NCBI GenBank assembly: GCA_964449895.1
Contig: CAYVBY010000002.1
Coordinates: forward strand, 1 to 64,000
Reading direction: 5' to 3'
Origin: Intestinibacter sp964449895
Lineage (GTDB): Bacteria > Bacillota > Clostridia > Peptostreptococcales > Peptostreptococcaceae
Length of the DNA: 64,000 nucleotides
Every line of letters starts with the position of its first letter. Positions within the stretch are counted from its first letter, which is position 1. The notes below the pieces were generated by a model. It had not been told where the DNA came from, did no database searches, and saw only the letters and a list, made by a program, of their open reading frames with translations. The position numbers were made by a program, and so were the translations under genes. Of this stretch, positions 43,967 to 53,386 are shown piece after piece.

Positions 43967-44992
43967 TTAATTATGTACAAAACCGTTGTTAACTACTTCT
44001 TCCATTTCATTTTTCTTTGTTCTAGTCATAAGAGCATTTACTACATCTTTAACATTTTTTCCTTCATAAAGTACAGAATATATTGCACTTGTAATCGGCA
44101 ATTCTATGTTTAAGTCTTTTCCAACTTTATATGCAACTTCTGTAGCAACAATACCTTCTACAACCATTTTTACTTCGGCTAAAGTTTCTTCTAAACTCAT
44201 ACCTTTTCCTATAAGTATTCCAGCTCTTCTATTTCTACTATGCATACTTGTACAAGTAACTATTAAATCACCAATTCCTGCTAAACCTGTAAAAGTTCTT
44301 ACATCTGCACCCATAGCTACTCCTAATCTTCCGATCTCTGTAATACCTCTTGTCATAAGTGCTGCTTTAGTATTGTCTCCATATCCTAGTCCATCACATA
44401 CACCAGCTGCAAAAGCTATAATGTTTTTTAAAGCTCCTCCTAGCTCAACTCCTACTACATCTGGATTAGTATATACTCTAAGCGTAGGATTCATAAATAC
44501 CTCTTGTACAATTTCTGCAGCTTTTAAATTTTCAGATGCAGAAACTATAGTAGTAGGCATATATCTAGAAACTTCTTCTGCATGAGATGGTCCTGAAAGT
44601 ACAACATAGTCATTATCTGGTAATTCTTGTTTGACTACTTCTGATAATCTAAGACCTGTTCCTTTTTCAAGCCCTTTAGCTACATCAACTATTATTTGTT
44701 CTTTTTTTATAAAAGGCTTTATTTGTTTACTTACACTTCTTACAGCTTGAGATGGAACTGCCAATACCACAATCTTACTGTCTTTTACTACACTTTCTAA
44801 ATCTGTAGATACTTTAATTGAATCAGGAAAAATAACACCTGGTAAAAAGTCTGGGTTTTCTCTCTTTTCATTAATTTGTCTTACTTGTTCTTCATTTCTT
44901 GACCACATTTCTACTTTATATCCGTTTTTACAAAGGCTTAATGCAAGAGCACTTCCCCAACTACCTGCACCTATAACGCACATTTTATCCAT
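43967..44992 (-). CDS. gpsA: Glycerol-3-phosphate dehydrogenase [NAD(P)+]
   Basis: Makes sn-glycerol-3-phosphate for phospholipid synthesis. The 341 residues contain GAGSWGSALALSL (dinucleotide binding), VLSGPSHAEEV, VELGGALKNIIAFAAGVCDGLGYGDNTKAAL with the catalytic Lys, and GDLIVTCTSMHSRNRR. It is 23 bp after plsY, which uses its product: der-plsY-gpsA is a conserved order. Confidence 0.97.
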   Translation of the reverse strand: MDKMCVIGAGSWGSALALSLCKNGYKVEMWSRNEEQVRQINEKRENPDFLPGVIFPDSIKVSTDLESVVKDSKIVVLAVPSQAVRSVSKQIKPFIKKEQIIVDVAKGLEKGTGLRLSEVVKQELPDNDYVVLSGPSHAEEVSRYMPTTIVSASENLKAAEIVQEVFMNPTLRVYTNPDVVGVELGGALKNIIAFAAGVCDGLGYGDNTKAALMTRGITEIGRLGVAMGADVRTFTGLAGIGDLIVTCTSMHSRNRRAGILIGKGMSLEETLAEVKMVVEGIVATEVAYKVGKDLNIELPITSAIYSVLYEGKNVKDVVNALMTRTKKNEMEEVVNNGFVHN

Positions 44993-45015
44993 AATAACAC
45001 CACCTAGTTATAAAA

Positions 45016-45627
45016 TTATTGTTTTTTTTCACCGATTCTTCTTTCTGTTCCATTTAATAGACGTTTTATATTAGCTCTATGAGTATAAGTTACTGATACT
45101 GCTAAAAATAAAGCAACTAATAAACCTTTTATCTCATGATACATAAGATATACTACTATTGGAGATATAACAATACTTAATACAGAACCTAAAGAAACAT
45201 ATTTAGTTACTGCTACAATTACTATAAAAACTGCAAAGCATGAAAGAGCTGCTATTGGATTTATTGCAAGCATTGATCCTAAAGATGTTGCAACACCTTT
45301 ACCACCTTTAAAACCAAAAATTACTGGCCAGTTATGACCACTTACAACTGCTACTACTGCTAAATATGCACATGTAAGTTCATCTGTATGTGTATAATAA
45401 GCTAATATTCTAGCAAAAGAAACTGCCACTATTCCTTTTAGAACATCTCCTCCAAAAGCAACTGCTCCTGCTTTTTTTCCAAGAGTTCTTAGAACATTTG
45501 TAGAACCAGGATTTCCAGATCCTTGTGTTCTTATGTCTACATTTCCCATTTTCTTTCCAACAATATAAGATGTTGAAATATTACCTAAAAGATAAGCAAC
45601 CACTACTATAACTAAATAAATTAACAT
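45016..45627 (-). CDS. plsY: Glycerol-3-phosphate acyltransferase PlsY
   Basis: Membrane acyltransferase using acyl-phosphate. The 203 residues form about five helices. Conserved motifs are GSGNPGSTNVLRTLGKK (motif 1), GHNWPVIFGFKGGKGVATS (motif 2, phosphate loop) and HRANIKRLLNGTERR. It lies between der and gpsA, in the same operon. Confidence 0.97.
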   Translation of the reverse strand: MLIYLVIVVVAYLLGNISTSYIVGKKMGNVDIRTQGSGNPGSTNVLRTLGKKAGAVAFGGDVLKGIVAVSFARILAYYTHTDELTCAYLAVVAVVSGHNWPVIFGFKGGKGVATSLGSMLAINPIAALSCFAVFIVIVAVTKYVSLGSVLSIVISPIVVYLMYHEIKGLLVALFLAVSVTYTHRANIKRLLNGTERRIGEKKQ

Positions 45628-45647
45628 GTTTTGCCCCCTACATATAA

Positions 45648-46976
45648 TTATTTTCTTTTATTTTTTTCTCTATATTCAAATTGTATTGAAGTTCCTTCAA
45701 AACCAAAGTTTTCTCTTATTTTATTTTCAAGATATCTTTGATAAGAGAAATGAGTAAGCTTTTTGTCATTTATAAATAATGTAAATTTAGGTGGTTTAGT
45801 TCCAGTTTGTGAACCGTAGTAAATTTTTAATCTCTTACCTTTATCTGATGGTGGTTGATTTAACATAACAGCTTCACCTATAACATCATTTAATGCTGAT
45901 GTAGTTACACGTTTTGAATGTTCTGCTGCTATACGATCTACAGTTTCTAATACTTTATCCATTCTCTTATTAGTAAGTGCAGATACGAATAAAACTGGAG
46001 CATACATCATGAATGGGAATTTTTCTCTTATTTCTTTAGTATAATTTCCTAAAGTTTTATTGTCTTTTTCAACTAAATCCCATTTATTTACTATAAATAT
46101 GCATCCTTTACCTTCATCATGAGCTATACCTGCAACTTTAGTATCTTGTTCTGTAACACCTTCTGTTGCATCTATAACTATTAAAACTACATCTGCTCTC
46201 TCAACAGCACTCATAGATCTGATTACACTGAATTTTTCAACTCTCTCATATACTTTACTTTTTCTTCTTATACCTGCTGTATCTATTAATAAGTATTGTT
46301 GTCCGTCTTTTTCAAAATATGTATCTATTGCATCTCTTGTAGTTCCTGCAATTGGACTTACTATAACTCTATTTTCACCTAAAATATTATTTAAAATTGA
46401 ACTTTTCCCTGCATTTGGCTTTCCAGTTATTGCAACTCTTATTATATCTTCGTCATATTCTGTATTTAATCCTTCTGGGAATTGTTCTACAACTTCATCT
46501 AATAAATCTCCTAGTCCCATACTGTTTGCACTTGATATTGGATATGGAACACCTAGACCTAATTCATAAAAGTCATATACATTATCCATTTGTTTCATAC
46601 TATCTATTTTGTTTACAGCTAATAAAACTGGTTTATTTGTTTTTCTAAGTATTTGTGCTACTTCTTTGTCTGCTGCTGTAAGTCCTGATTTTCCATCTAC
46701 TACAAATATTATGATGTGTGCCATATCTACAGCAAGCATTGCTTGATTTCTCATTTGAGATAATATTATATCTCCATTATCTTTTTCTATACCACCAGTA
46801 TCTATTAAAGTAAAATATTTATTTAACCATTCTACTTCTGCAAATATTCTATCTCTTGTAACTCCTGGTGTATCTTCTACTATTGATATTCTTTGTCCTG
46901 CTAATTTGTTAAACAATGTTGATTTTCCTACATTTGGTCTACCAACTACTGCTACAATTGGTCTATTATCGCTCAT
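45648..46976 (-). CDS. der: Ribosome biogenesis GTPase Der (EngA)
   Basis: Double-GTPase required for 50S assembly. The 442 residues have G domain 1 (GRPNVGKST, DTGGIE, NKID), G domain 2 (GKPNAGKSS, DTAGIRRKSKV, NKWD) and a C-terminal KH-like domain. Only one base separates its start from the stop of the DUF512 gene, so the two are likely coupled. Confidence 0.98.
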   Translation of the reverse strand: MSDNRPIVAVVGRPNVGKSTLFNKLAGQRISIVEDTPGVTRDRIFAEVEWLNKYFTLIDTGGIEKDNGDIILSQMRNQAMLAVDMAHIIIFVVDGKSGLTAADKEVAQILRKTNKPVLLAVNKIDSMKQMDNVYDFYELGLGVPYPISSANSMGLGDLLDEVVEQFPEGLNTEYDEDIIRVAITGKPNAGKSSILNNILGENRVIVSPIAGTTRDAIDTYFEKDGQQYLLIDTAGIRRKSKVYERVEKFSVIRSMSAVERADVVLIVIDATEGVTEQDTKVAGIAHDEGKGCIFIVNKWDLVEKDNKTLGNYTKEIREKFPFMMYAPVLFVSALTNKRMDKVLETVDRIAAEHSKRVTTSALNDVIGEAVMLNQPPSDKGKRLKIYYGSQTGTKPPKFTLFINDKKLTHFSYQRYLENKIRENFGFEGTSIQFEYREKNKRK

Positions 46977-46977
46977 T

Positions 46978-48315
46978 TTATTCTCCCTTCTCTTTTATTA
47001 TCTTGTCTACAAATTCTTTTCCTTCATTTTGACAAGGTATTATTTCAATATTTAATTTAGTTTTTAGTTCTTCCAATGTTATATTATCTAAAAATACATC
47101 CTCATCTGCTTTTAACATAGATTTTGTTATGTATAAAGCTTTGCCTAATTCTTTATTGTCTAATTGTTTTATTATGTCTGTTGCAGTTATAAGACCAGAT
47201 ACTGTAATTGTATCGCCAAAATAATCATTTGTTATTTTATATACATTTATTTTTAAATTTTTGAATTTATCCATAATTTTATTAGACATAGCACATATAA
47301 AATCGTACGCTGAACTTCCTGTAGCTATTGATATTAGTTTATTAATAGCTGGATTTTCTTCAAGGCTATCTAAGTAATTTATAATTTCTGTGCCTTGTTT
47401 ACAAATCATACCTACTCCGTCTTCAAATTGTAAAAATCCTTCATATTCATCATAATTTAATAACGGTCTTTTGGCAATTATATAAAACTCATCTGATAAA
47501 AAAGCAAATCTAGTGCCTAATTTTTCTAGATATATATCCTGTAATTTATGGACTTGATCTATAGTTTTATTTGATTTTTCATAATCAAATGTTTCAAGTT
47601 TTGTTAATTTTTCTCTATATTTTGTAATTCCTACTGGAACTATTGCCACACTATTTACATAAGGATATAATTGGGATAAATCATTTAATGTCCTATCTAA
47701 CTCCTCTTCATCGTTATATCCTGGACATAATACAATTTGACAGTTCATTTCTATACCAGCTTTTGCAAGTTTTCTCATAATTTCAATTAATTTGCCTGCA
47801 TGCTTATTATTTATCATACTCCTTCTAAGTTCAGGATTAGTAGTATGAACTGAAATATTTATAGGACTTATTCTATATCTAATTATATTTTCTATATCTT
47901 CATCACTCATATTTGTAAGCGTAACAAAATTTCCTTGTAAGAAAGAAAGTCTTGAATCATCATCTTTAAAATAAAGAGTTTCTCTCATTCCCTTTGGAAG
48001 TTGGTCTATAAAGCAAAATATACATTTATTTCTACAGCTTTTTGCTTTATCTATTATAGGATTTGTAAATTCTATACCAAGCTCTTCATCAAAATCCTTT
48101 TCTATTTCATATATATATATTTCTCCATCTCTTTTTTGGATTTCTAATTCTATATATTCGTCACTTATTAAAAACTTATATTCTATAATATCATGAATTT
48201 TTTCATCGTTAACTGATATTAATAAATCTCCTACTTCTATACCAATTTCTTCGGCAATGGAATCTTTATAAACTTTACTTACTACATTATTACTGTTTTT
48301 TATATTCACTTCCAT
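46978..48315 (-). CDS. PDZ and radical-SAM-like protein of the DUF512 family
   Basis: A 445-residue protein with an N-terminal PDZ-like domain (about residues 5-65), a CX3CX2C motif (C94, C98, C101 in CRNKCIFCFIDQLP) expected to bind a [4Fe-4S] cluster as in radical SAM enzymes, and the C-terminal DUF512 domain (about 280-445). The family is widespread in Clostridia and often next to der; its reaction is unknown. A ribosome site precedes the ATG. Confidence 0.9.
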   Translation of the reverse strand: MEVNIKNSNNVVSKVYKDSIAEEIGIEVGDLLISVNDEKIHDIIEYKFLISDEYIELEIQKRDGEIYIYEIEKDFDEELGIEFTNPIIDKAKSCRNKCIFCFIDQLPKGMRETLYFKDDDSRLSFLQGNFVTLTNMSDEDIENIIRYRISPINISVHTTNPELRRSMINNKHAGKLIEIMRKLAKAGIEMNCQIVLCPGYNDEEELDRTLNDLSQLYPYVNSVAIVPVGITKYREKLTKLETFDYEKSNKTIDQVHKLQDIYLEKLGTRFAFLSDEFYIIAKRPLLNYDEYEGFLQFEDGVGMICKQGTEIINYLDSLEENPAINKLISIATGSSAYDFICAMSNKIMDKFKNLKINVYKITNDYFGDTITVSGLITATDIIKQLDNKELGKALYITKSMLKADEDVFLDNITLEELKTKLNIEIIPCQNEGKEFVDKIIKEKGE

Positions 48316-48374
48316 AAAATTCTCACCACTTTTCTAAAAATACATCACTTTATAATATCGTATAATTTTAAGTT

Positions 48375-48420
48375 AGTCAAATACTGAAATTTTTATAAAT
48401 TAAAATTTTAGTGTTTGACT
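48375..48420 (-). terminator. Long imperfect hairpin over the stop codon of the YIEGIA-cap gene
   Basis: Arms 48375-48393 and 48402-48420 pair over about 19 bp with two mismatches and an 8-base loop, overlapping the stop codon at 48410-48408. The T-run on the minus strand exit is weak, so termination is possible but uncertain. Confidence 0.5.
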
Positions 48421-48596
48421 ATTATTAAAGTTTCTTTAGATATTTGATGTACAACCCCATCTACACATTTTGCCATAAGCATTGCTTTATTTTGCATATC
48501 ATCGTCATCCTTTGCATAAAATATTGGACACCCTCCCGCAGATGTCATATTTTTATCTGTAGTTATTACTGCTAAAGTAAAATCATTTATAAACAT
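48408..48596 (-). CDS. Small partner protein of YIEGIA (capping-complex subunit)
   Basis: A 62-residue soluble protein (FINDFTLAVITTDKNMTSAGGCPIFYAKDDDDMQNKAMLMAKCVDGVVHQI) of the small family found directly after YIEGIA genes in spore formers. It starts one base after the YIEGIA stop with GGAAGG in that gene's end, so it is translationally coupled. Molecular function not established. Confidence 0.8.
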   Translation of the reverse strand: MFINDFTLAVITTDKNMTSAGGCPIFYAKDDDDMQNKAMLMAKCVDGVVHQISKETLIIVKH

Positions 48597-48597
48597 A

Positions 48598-49530
48598 TTA
48601 TATACCTTCCTTTCTTCCTATTGTATAATTTTTTAAAGCTATATTTTTGCCCTTAGCACTTGATATTATAGGACATGATTTAATAGCCTCTATTACAGCT
48701 TTTTCATTTTTTTCGATAGGCAAATAGGCAATAACTATGCTTTCATTTTTAGGATTTCTCCTTGGTAGTGGAGTAAAAACAGGTTCATTTTTTTGTCTAT
48801 AAATTCCTAATCTACTATATAAATTGTAAACTATTGTCTGCCTTTGACCTGGGTTTTGTATAATAGATGCATATATATAGTTATTATTTTTAGGTATTAT
48901 TTCTATTCCTATTCCATGTTTTATAAATTTTTCTCTATCTTTTTTTAGTCCGACATTTGTTATTCCACTTAAATCTCCCACTTTTAGTATACTTTCATCT
49001 TCAAAAGAAATATCTACTACTTTTACTTCTGCAATATCTCCAATATTTTGCCTTTTTATAAATTTTTTTAGAACGAAAGCCAAAATTAATCCAAATATAG
49101 AGCTTATAATCAACGCTATATTTGAATTTACATTAAATTCTGAAGTAATTAAATAGTAAAATCCAACTGTCATAAATGAAGATACTACACACATATAATT
49201 TCTAACTTCATAAGTTTTTGCAATTTCTTCTATAAATGCATTTCCTCTTTTTACAAGTTGATGCTCTTCTAAGTCCATAAGAGTTTCTCTCCTGTTTTCT
49301 CTAACTTGTCTAAATTGCTCTCCAGCCAAAGATAAAAAAGTAATAGATGTATAAGATCTTTCAATTAAAGCTGGAACTAAAAGGGCCCCTAATGAAGAAG
49401 CAACTATTGCCAAAACTATTTGTGAAATTAAAACATTTGGTTGTGTAGGATATTGCTTTTGCTCTAAATTTAGCATTATTAATCTGGTTAAAATTCCCAC
49501 TATTATTCCTATAAAAAATACTTTATCCAT
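48598..49530 (-). CDS. YIEGIA family membrane protein, copy 2
   Basis: A 310-residue membrane protein: hydrophobic helices in the N-terminal half (about 3-20, 38-65, 110-165) and a soluble C-terminal half with GDLSGITNVGLKKDREKFIKHGIGIEIIPKNN and PGQRQTIVYNLYSRLGIY. The stretch GNAFIEEIAKTYEVRNYM corresponds to the family's name motif. Paralogous to the next upstream gene, so a local duplication. Function unknown; found in spore-forming Clostridia and Bacilli. Confidence 0.82.
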   Translation of the reverse strand: MDKVFFIGIIVGILTRLIMLNLEQKQYPTQPNVLISQIVLAIVASSLGALLVPALIERSYTSITFLSLAGEQFRQVRENRRETLMDLEEHQLVKRGNAFIEEIAKTYEVRNYMCVVSSFMTVGFYYLITSEFNVNSNIALIISSIFGLILAFVLKKFIKRQNIGDIAEVKVVDISFEDESILKVGDLSGITNVGLKKDREKFIKHGIGIEIIPKNNNYIYASIIQNPGQRQTIVYNLYSRLGIYRQKNEPVFTPLPRRNPKNESIVIAYLPIEKNEKAVIEAIKSCPIISSAKGKNIALKNYTIGRKEGI

Positions 49531-49575
49531 TTTTCACCTCTTAAGTATTACAAAAGCTAGTGAGCTTTGTTTTAT

Positions 49576-50499
49576 TTAATTAATATAATTACTTTGTTTT
49601 CCTTTGGCTGATTCTAAAATAGGTGTACTTCCTGCCACCTTTTTTATTAAATCCATATCCATTAAAATAGGCATAAACACAACAATAACACTATTTTTAT
49701 TTAAATTAGCTTTTGAGGTTGATACTATATCGTGTTCATCTACATCTTTATCTATCCCTGTATGAATAAATATATTATGTATTATTGCTTGCCTTTGTCC
49801 TAAGTCATTTATGATGCCAAAATCATGTTTATTTTTTGGAATAATTTCTAAAACAATACCTTTTTTTAGAAATTTTTGTTGAGTAGATTTTAATCCTATA
49901 TTTGTTATAACAATATCGTCCACCTTCATTATGGGACCATCAAAATATAATTTATTTTCTTTTATAATTGCTATATCATTTATACTCTTTCTTATAAGAA
50001 TTTTTCTAAAAAACAAACCTGTAACTAAAGCTACTAATACTGCAAAACTTGAACAAATCCAAATATTTTCTCCATATCTTTTTGCAATTAAAATATAGAT
50101 AACTGATGAAAGTAATGCGGTAAATAAGCTTATATAACTTCTAACTTCATAAGTAGAAGATATTTCTTCAATATATTCATTTCCTTTTGGTACCAATTCA
50201 TCTTCATCTATATTTTTTAAACTTATTTTTTCTTGTTGAGATATACCTTGAAATTGTTGTATAGCAATTGCTAAAAAAGTAAGAGCTGCAAATTCTTTGT
50301 CCATAAGTGCTGGTAGTGCAATAGCTCCTAAAGAAGAAGTAAGTCCTGCTATTATAATTTGTTCGATATAATCTTGTGGTGTTGTGGGATACTGTCTATC
50401 TTTAATTCTCAAAACTAAAAATCTAGATAAAGTTCCAAGTATTACTGATATTATAAATGAATGCCTAAATAAAGTTTCGTTTAGTACACTTTCTGTCAT
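49576..50499 (-). CDS. YIEGIA family membrane protein, copy 1
   Basis: A 307-residue paralogue of the preceding gene with the same order of helices and soluble domain: GNEYIEEISSTYEVRSYI, VDDIVITNIGLKSTQQKFLKKGIVLEIIPKNK and DLGQRQAIIHNIFIHTGI. 45 bp separate the two copies, and together with the small partner they form a three-gene unit. Two copies side by side suggest a heteromeric membrane complex. Confidence 0.82.
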   Translation of the reverse strand: MTESVLNETLFRHSFIISVILGTLSRFLVLRIKDRQYPTTPQDYIEQIIIAGLTSSLGAIALPALMDKEFAALTFLAIAIQQFQGISQQEKISLKNIDEDELVPKGNEYIEEISSTYEVRSYISLFTALLSSVIYILIAKRYGENIWICSSFAVLVALVTGLFFRKILIRKSINDIAIIKENKLYFDGPIMKVDDIVITNIGLKSTQQKFLKKGIVLEIIPKNKHDFGIINDLGQRQAIIHNIFIHTGIDKDVDEHDIVSTSKANLNKNSVIVVFMPILMDMDLIKKVAGSTPILESAKGKQSNYIN

Positions 50500-50547
50500 T
50501 ATTAATTCTCCTTTGAAAATAATTTATATGAACTTATTTTGTACAAA

Positions 50548-50603
50548 ACAAAAAATCTTATGTAAATTTTCTATATATTATAGATTTATTTACATAAGAT
50601 TTT
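50548..50603 (-). terminator. Terminator of the phoP-phoR-like operon
   Basis: Perfect 15-bp stem AAAATCTTATGTAAA / TTTACATAAGATTTT (50552-50566, 50589-50603) with T-run on the minus strand exit. Confidence 0.9.
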
Positions 50604-50607
50604 ATTT

Positions 50608-51900
50608 TTAATTAGATTCCATTGGAATAGTAATTATGAAATTGCTTCCAATTCCTAATATACTATTAACAGTTATATTTCCACCTAAAGATTTTACCAT
50701 ATGTTTAGTTATTGCAAGTCCAAGACCCGTTCCTCCAATATCTCTACTTCTAGCTTTATCAACTCGATAAAATCTTTCAAATATTCTATTTAAGTCTTCT
50801 TTAGATATTCCCATTCCTGTATCTTTAAATTCCATTACTATATTTTTTTTGTCATAATATTGACATACTTCTATTTTTCCATCTTCAGGAGTGTATTTAA
50901 TCGCATTATCAATTAAGTTTAAGAAAATTTGTTTTACATTGTCTCTACAGCCTTGAATATATGCTTCTTTATCTTCAAAATTATAAGTTATTTTGATATT
51001 TTTAGATGTTGCCATATAATCTGTAATTTCGTATACTTCTTTAAATACATCAAATAACTTTACATTTTCATAAGACAATTCCTGCCCATTTTCAATTGAA
51101 GAAAGCACAAGTATATCTTCAATTAATCCTTTTAGTCTATTTGCTTCTTTTTCTATTATATCTAAAAAATGATTTCTAGTATTTTTATCTATATCATCAT
51201 TTATTTTTAATGTTTCAACAAATCCTGTAATTGAAGTCAAAGGCGTTTTTAATTCATGGCTTACATTTGCCACAAAATCTCGTCTCATATTTTCAACTTT
51301 AGCTCCCTCTGTTATATCCTCAATATTTATAATAGATCCTATCTTTGAATGTTTTGAATCCTGCAAATATACAGGGTCTATTTTTATTCTATATACTACA
51401 TGATTTAATTCTAAATCTATTATTTCATTTTGTGTGCTCCCAACATATTTTTGAAGTATTTCTAATATTTCTTTATCTTTTATTGCAATTTTAAAGCTTA
51501 AACCTTCTAAGTTAGATTTTTCATCGACTTTTAAAATTTCTTTAGCTATATCATTTATAAGCATAATTTTACCCTTACCATCAATAGCCAAAATCCCATG
51601 AGACACACTTTTTACGATGGAAGTCAATTGTAATTGTTTATATTTTGCTTCTTCAATAGTACTGTCCATTATATGTATCATATAGTTAAAGTTTTTTGAT
51701 AGCTCTCCGAAATCACCTTTAACATATGTGTTTAATCTAGCATTAAATTCTTTATTGCTCACTTTTTTAGAGACCATTGTAAATTCCTTTAAATATCTTC
51801 TCAAAGTAACTGTATATCTTACAAGTAAAATAGCCAGTGCCATTGTAACGAGCATAATAAAAAAATATATTCCATTTGACTGTTGTAAACTTGCATCCAT
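50608..51900 (-). CDS. Sensor histidine kinase, PhoR/WalK-like
   Basis: Membrane sensor kinase of the OmpR-linked class. One N-terminal helix (about residues 8-30), a HAMP-like segment (KEFTMVSKKVSNKEFNARL), a PAS domain (about 100-205), HisKA with the phospho-His in VANVSHELKTPLTSI, and HATPase_c with the N box (NLIDNAIKYT) and GTGLGLAI. The start is placed at ATG 51900 (MDASLQQ) with GAGGT eight bases upstream; the longer frame to 51957 lacks one. No extracytoplasmic sensor domain, so the signal is probably intramembrane or cytosolic. Follows its regulator by about 65 bp. Confidence 0.9.
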   Translation of the reverse strand: MDASLQQSNGIYFFIMLVTMALAILLVRYTVTLRRYLKEFTMVSKKVSNKEFNARLNTYVKGDFGELSKNFNYMIHIMDSTIEEAKYKQLQLTSIVKSVSHGILAIDGKGKIMLINDIAKEILKVDEKSNLEGLSFKIAIKDKEILEILQKYVGSTQNEIIDLELNHVVYRIKIDPVYLQDSKHSKIGSIINIEDITEGAKVENMRRDFVANVSHELKTPLTSITGFVETLKINDDIDKNTRNHFLDIIEKEANRLKGLIEDILVLSSIENGQELSYENVKLFDVFKEVYEITDYMATSKNIKITYNFEDKEAYIQGCRDNVKQIFLNLIDNAIKYTPEDGKIEVCQYYDKKNIVMEFKDTGMGISKEDLNRIFERFYRVDKARSRDIGGTGLGLAITKHMVKSLGGNITVNSILGIGSNFIITIPMESN

Positions 51901-51965
51901 AAATATTACCTCAATTTTTAAGTAGTTTTGTATATATTTTTCTCCATTCAATCCCAAATATACAT

Positions 51966-52649
51966 TTAATTAATTTTATATCCTATACCTCTAATTGTTT
52001 CTATATATTTTTCTCCATCATTTTCAATTTTCTTTCTTAAATATCTGACATGAACATCAACTGTTCTTGTTTCACCAAAGTATTCATATCCCCAAACCTT
52101 ATCTAATAAGAAATTTCTAGATAGCACTTTTCCTTTATTTTGAAGTAGTAATTTAAGTAAATCAAATTCTTTTATTGTAAGATCTATCTTTTGATCTTTT
52201 TTAGTAACTTCGTGTTTTATTAAATCCATTTTTATATCTTTTACACTCAAAATTTCTTCAACTTTATTGACAGTTAAATTATATCTTCTAAGAACAGAAT
52301 TTATTCTAGCTAATAATTCTTTTACCCCAAAAGGTTTTGTTATATAATCATCAGCCCCTTCATCTAGACCTCTAACTTTATCTCTTTCCATATTTTTAGC
52401 TGTAAGCATTATAATAGGTGTATCCTTCAATTCTTCATCATTTCTTATTTTTTTTAGTACATCCATACCACTTATATTAGGTAGCATCCAGTCTAAAAGA
52501 ATTAAATTAGGTTTAAATTCTTTAGCTTTGTGATAAGCTTCAAATCCATCTTGAGAATAATCAACATTATATCCATTAACCTCCAAATTAAACTTTAAAA
52601 GCTCTACAATATGCATTTCATCATCTACAACTAATATTCTATCGTCCAT
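51966..52649 (-). CDS. OmpR/PhoB-family response regulator
   Basis: A 227-residue two-domain regulator. The receiver has the phospho-acceptor Asp in LILLDWMLPN, the TAK motif and Lys in ITKPFG. The C-terminal winged helix ends RTVDVHVRYLRKKIENDGEKYIETIRGIGYKI. Best overall resemblance is to PhoP/PhoB. The start at ATG 52649 is supported by GGGGTG seven bases upstream. Targets unknown; no pst genes are in the window. Confidence 0.92.
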   Translation of the reverse strand: MDDRILVVDDEMHIVELLKFNLEVNGYNVDYSQDGFEAYHKAKEFKPNLILLDWMLPNISGMDVLKKIRNDEELKDTPIIMLTAKNMERDKVRGLDEGADDYITKPFGVKELLARINSVLRRYNLTVNKVEEILSVKDIKMDLIKHEVTKKDQKIDLTIKEFDLLKLLLQNKGKVLSRNFLLDKVWGYEYFGETRTVDVHVRYLRKKIENDGEKYIETIRGIGYKIN

Positions 52650-52662
52650 AATCAATCACCCC

Positions 52663-53385
52663 TTATTTTATTTCAATGAAGGTTCCTATTCTTTTTTGTG
52701 TTTTATTATATTTTCTATATGAATAAAAAGTTTCACACTTACAACTTGTACAAATATCCATATTTAATATATTCGACTCTAACACTCCAAACTCTTCCAA
52801 CATTTGTATATTAATTTTCCATAAATCTAAATAATATTTTTCATCCCTAATTTTATATATTTCATCATTTGCATTTTGTAAAATTTTTTTAAATTTATCT
52901 ATTAAATCATAAGAAACCTCATAACAACAACTTCCTATCGACGGACCTATTATAGCAATTATATCTTTAGATTTTGTATTGTAATTTTGTTGCATTTTTT
53001 TTATAGTTTCTTGACAAATTTTACCGTAAGTTCCTCTCCATCCTGCATGAACAACACCAATAGCTTTATTTACTATATCTACTAAAATAATTGGTACACA
53101 ATCGGCTGTTAAAATTAAAAGAGGTACATTTTTTTCATTAGTTATAAGAGCATCTCCATCTATTATACTTCCTATATTATTTTTGTCTATTACATTTACT
53201 ATATTAGAATGTATTTGTTTATTTTTGGTTAAATTTTTTAAATTAAATATATTTTTAAAGGTATTTTGTATGTCATCTAAATTTTTTGCATCTATATTAT
53301 TTTTTGTTATAGCAATCTTTACAAATTCTAATTCTTTTTTATTTATTGTCAAATAATCTCCTCTGTCTACTATAAAATTAGCCAT
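52663..53385 (-). CDS. pgeF: Peptidoglycan-editing/purine nucleoside phosphorylase-type laccase-domain protein (YlmD)
   Basis: The family (YfiH/YlmD/PgeF, formerly called polyphenol oxidase) is linked to peptidoglycan editing and to purine nucleoside cleavage. The 240 residues contain the metal site LTADCVPI and VVHAGWRGTYGKI, plus GPSIGSCCYEV. In many Firmicutes it sits beside sepF; here it is in the sigG-nrdR group. It is 13 bp before the response regulator and 1 bp after nrdR. Confidence 0.9.
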   Translation of the reverse strand: MANFIVDRGDYLTINKKELEFVKIAITKNNIDAKNLDDIQNTFKNIFNLKNLTKNKQIHSNIVNVIDKNNIGSIIDGDALITNEKNVPLLILTADCVPIILVDIVNKAIGVVHAGWRGTYGKICQETIKKMQQNYNTKSKDIIAIIGPSIGSCCYEVSYDLIDKFKKILQNANDEIYKIRDEKYYLDLWKINIQMLEEFGVLESNILNMDICTSCKCETFYSYRKYNKTQKRIGTFIEIK

Positions 53386-53386
53386 A

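Noticed and set aside
44106..44585. 159-codon plus-strand frame inside gpsA
   Set aside because: Antisense shadow rich in Ser/Pro, no ribosome site, no recognisable domain.
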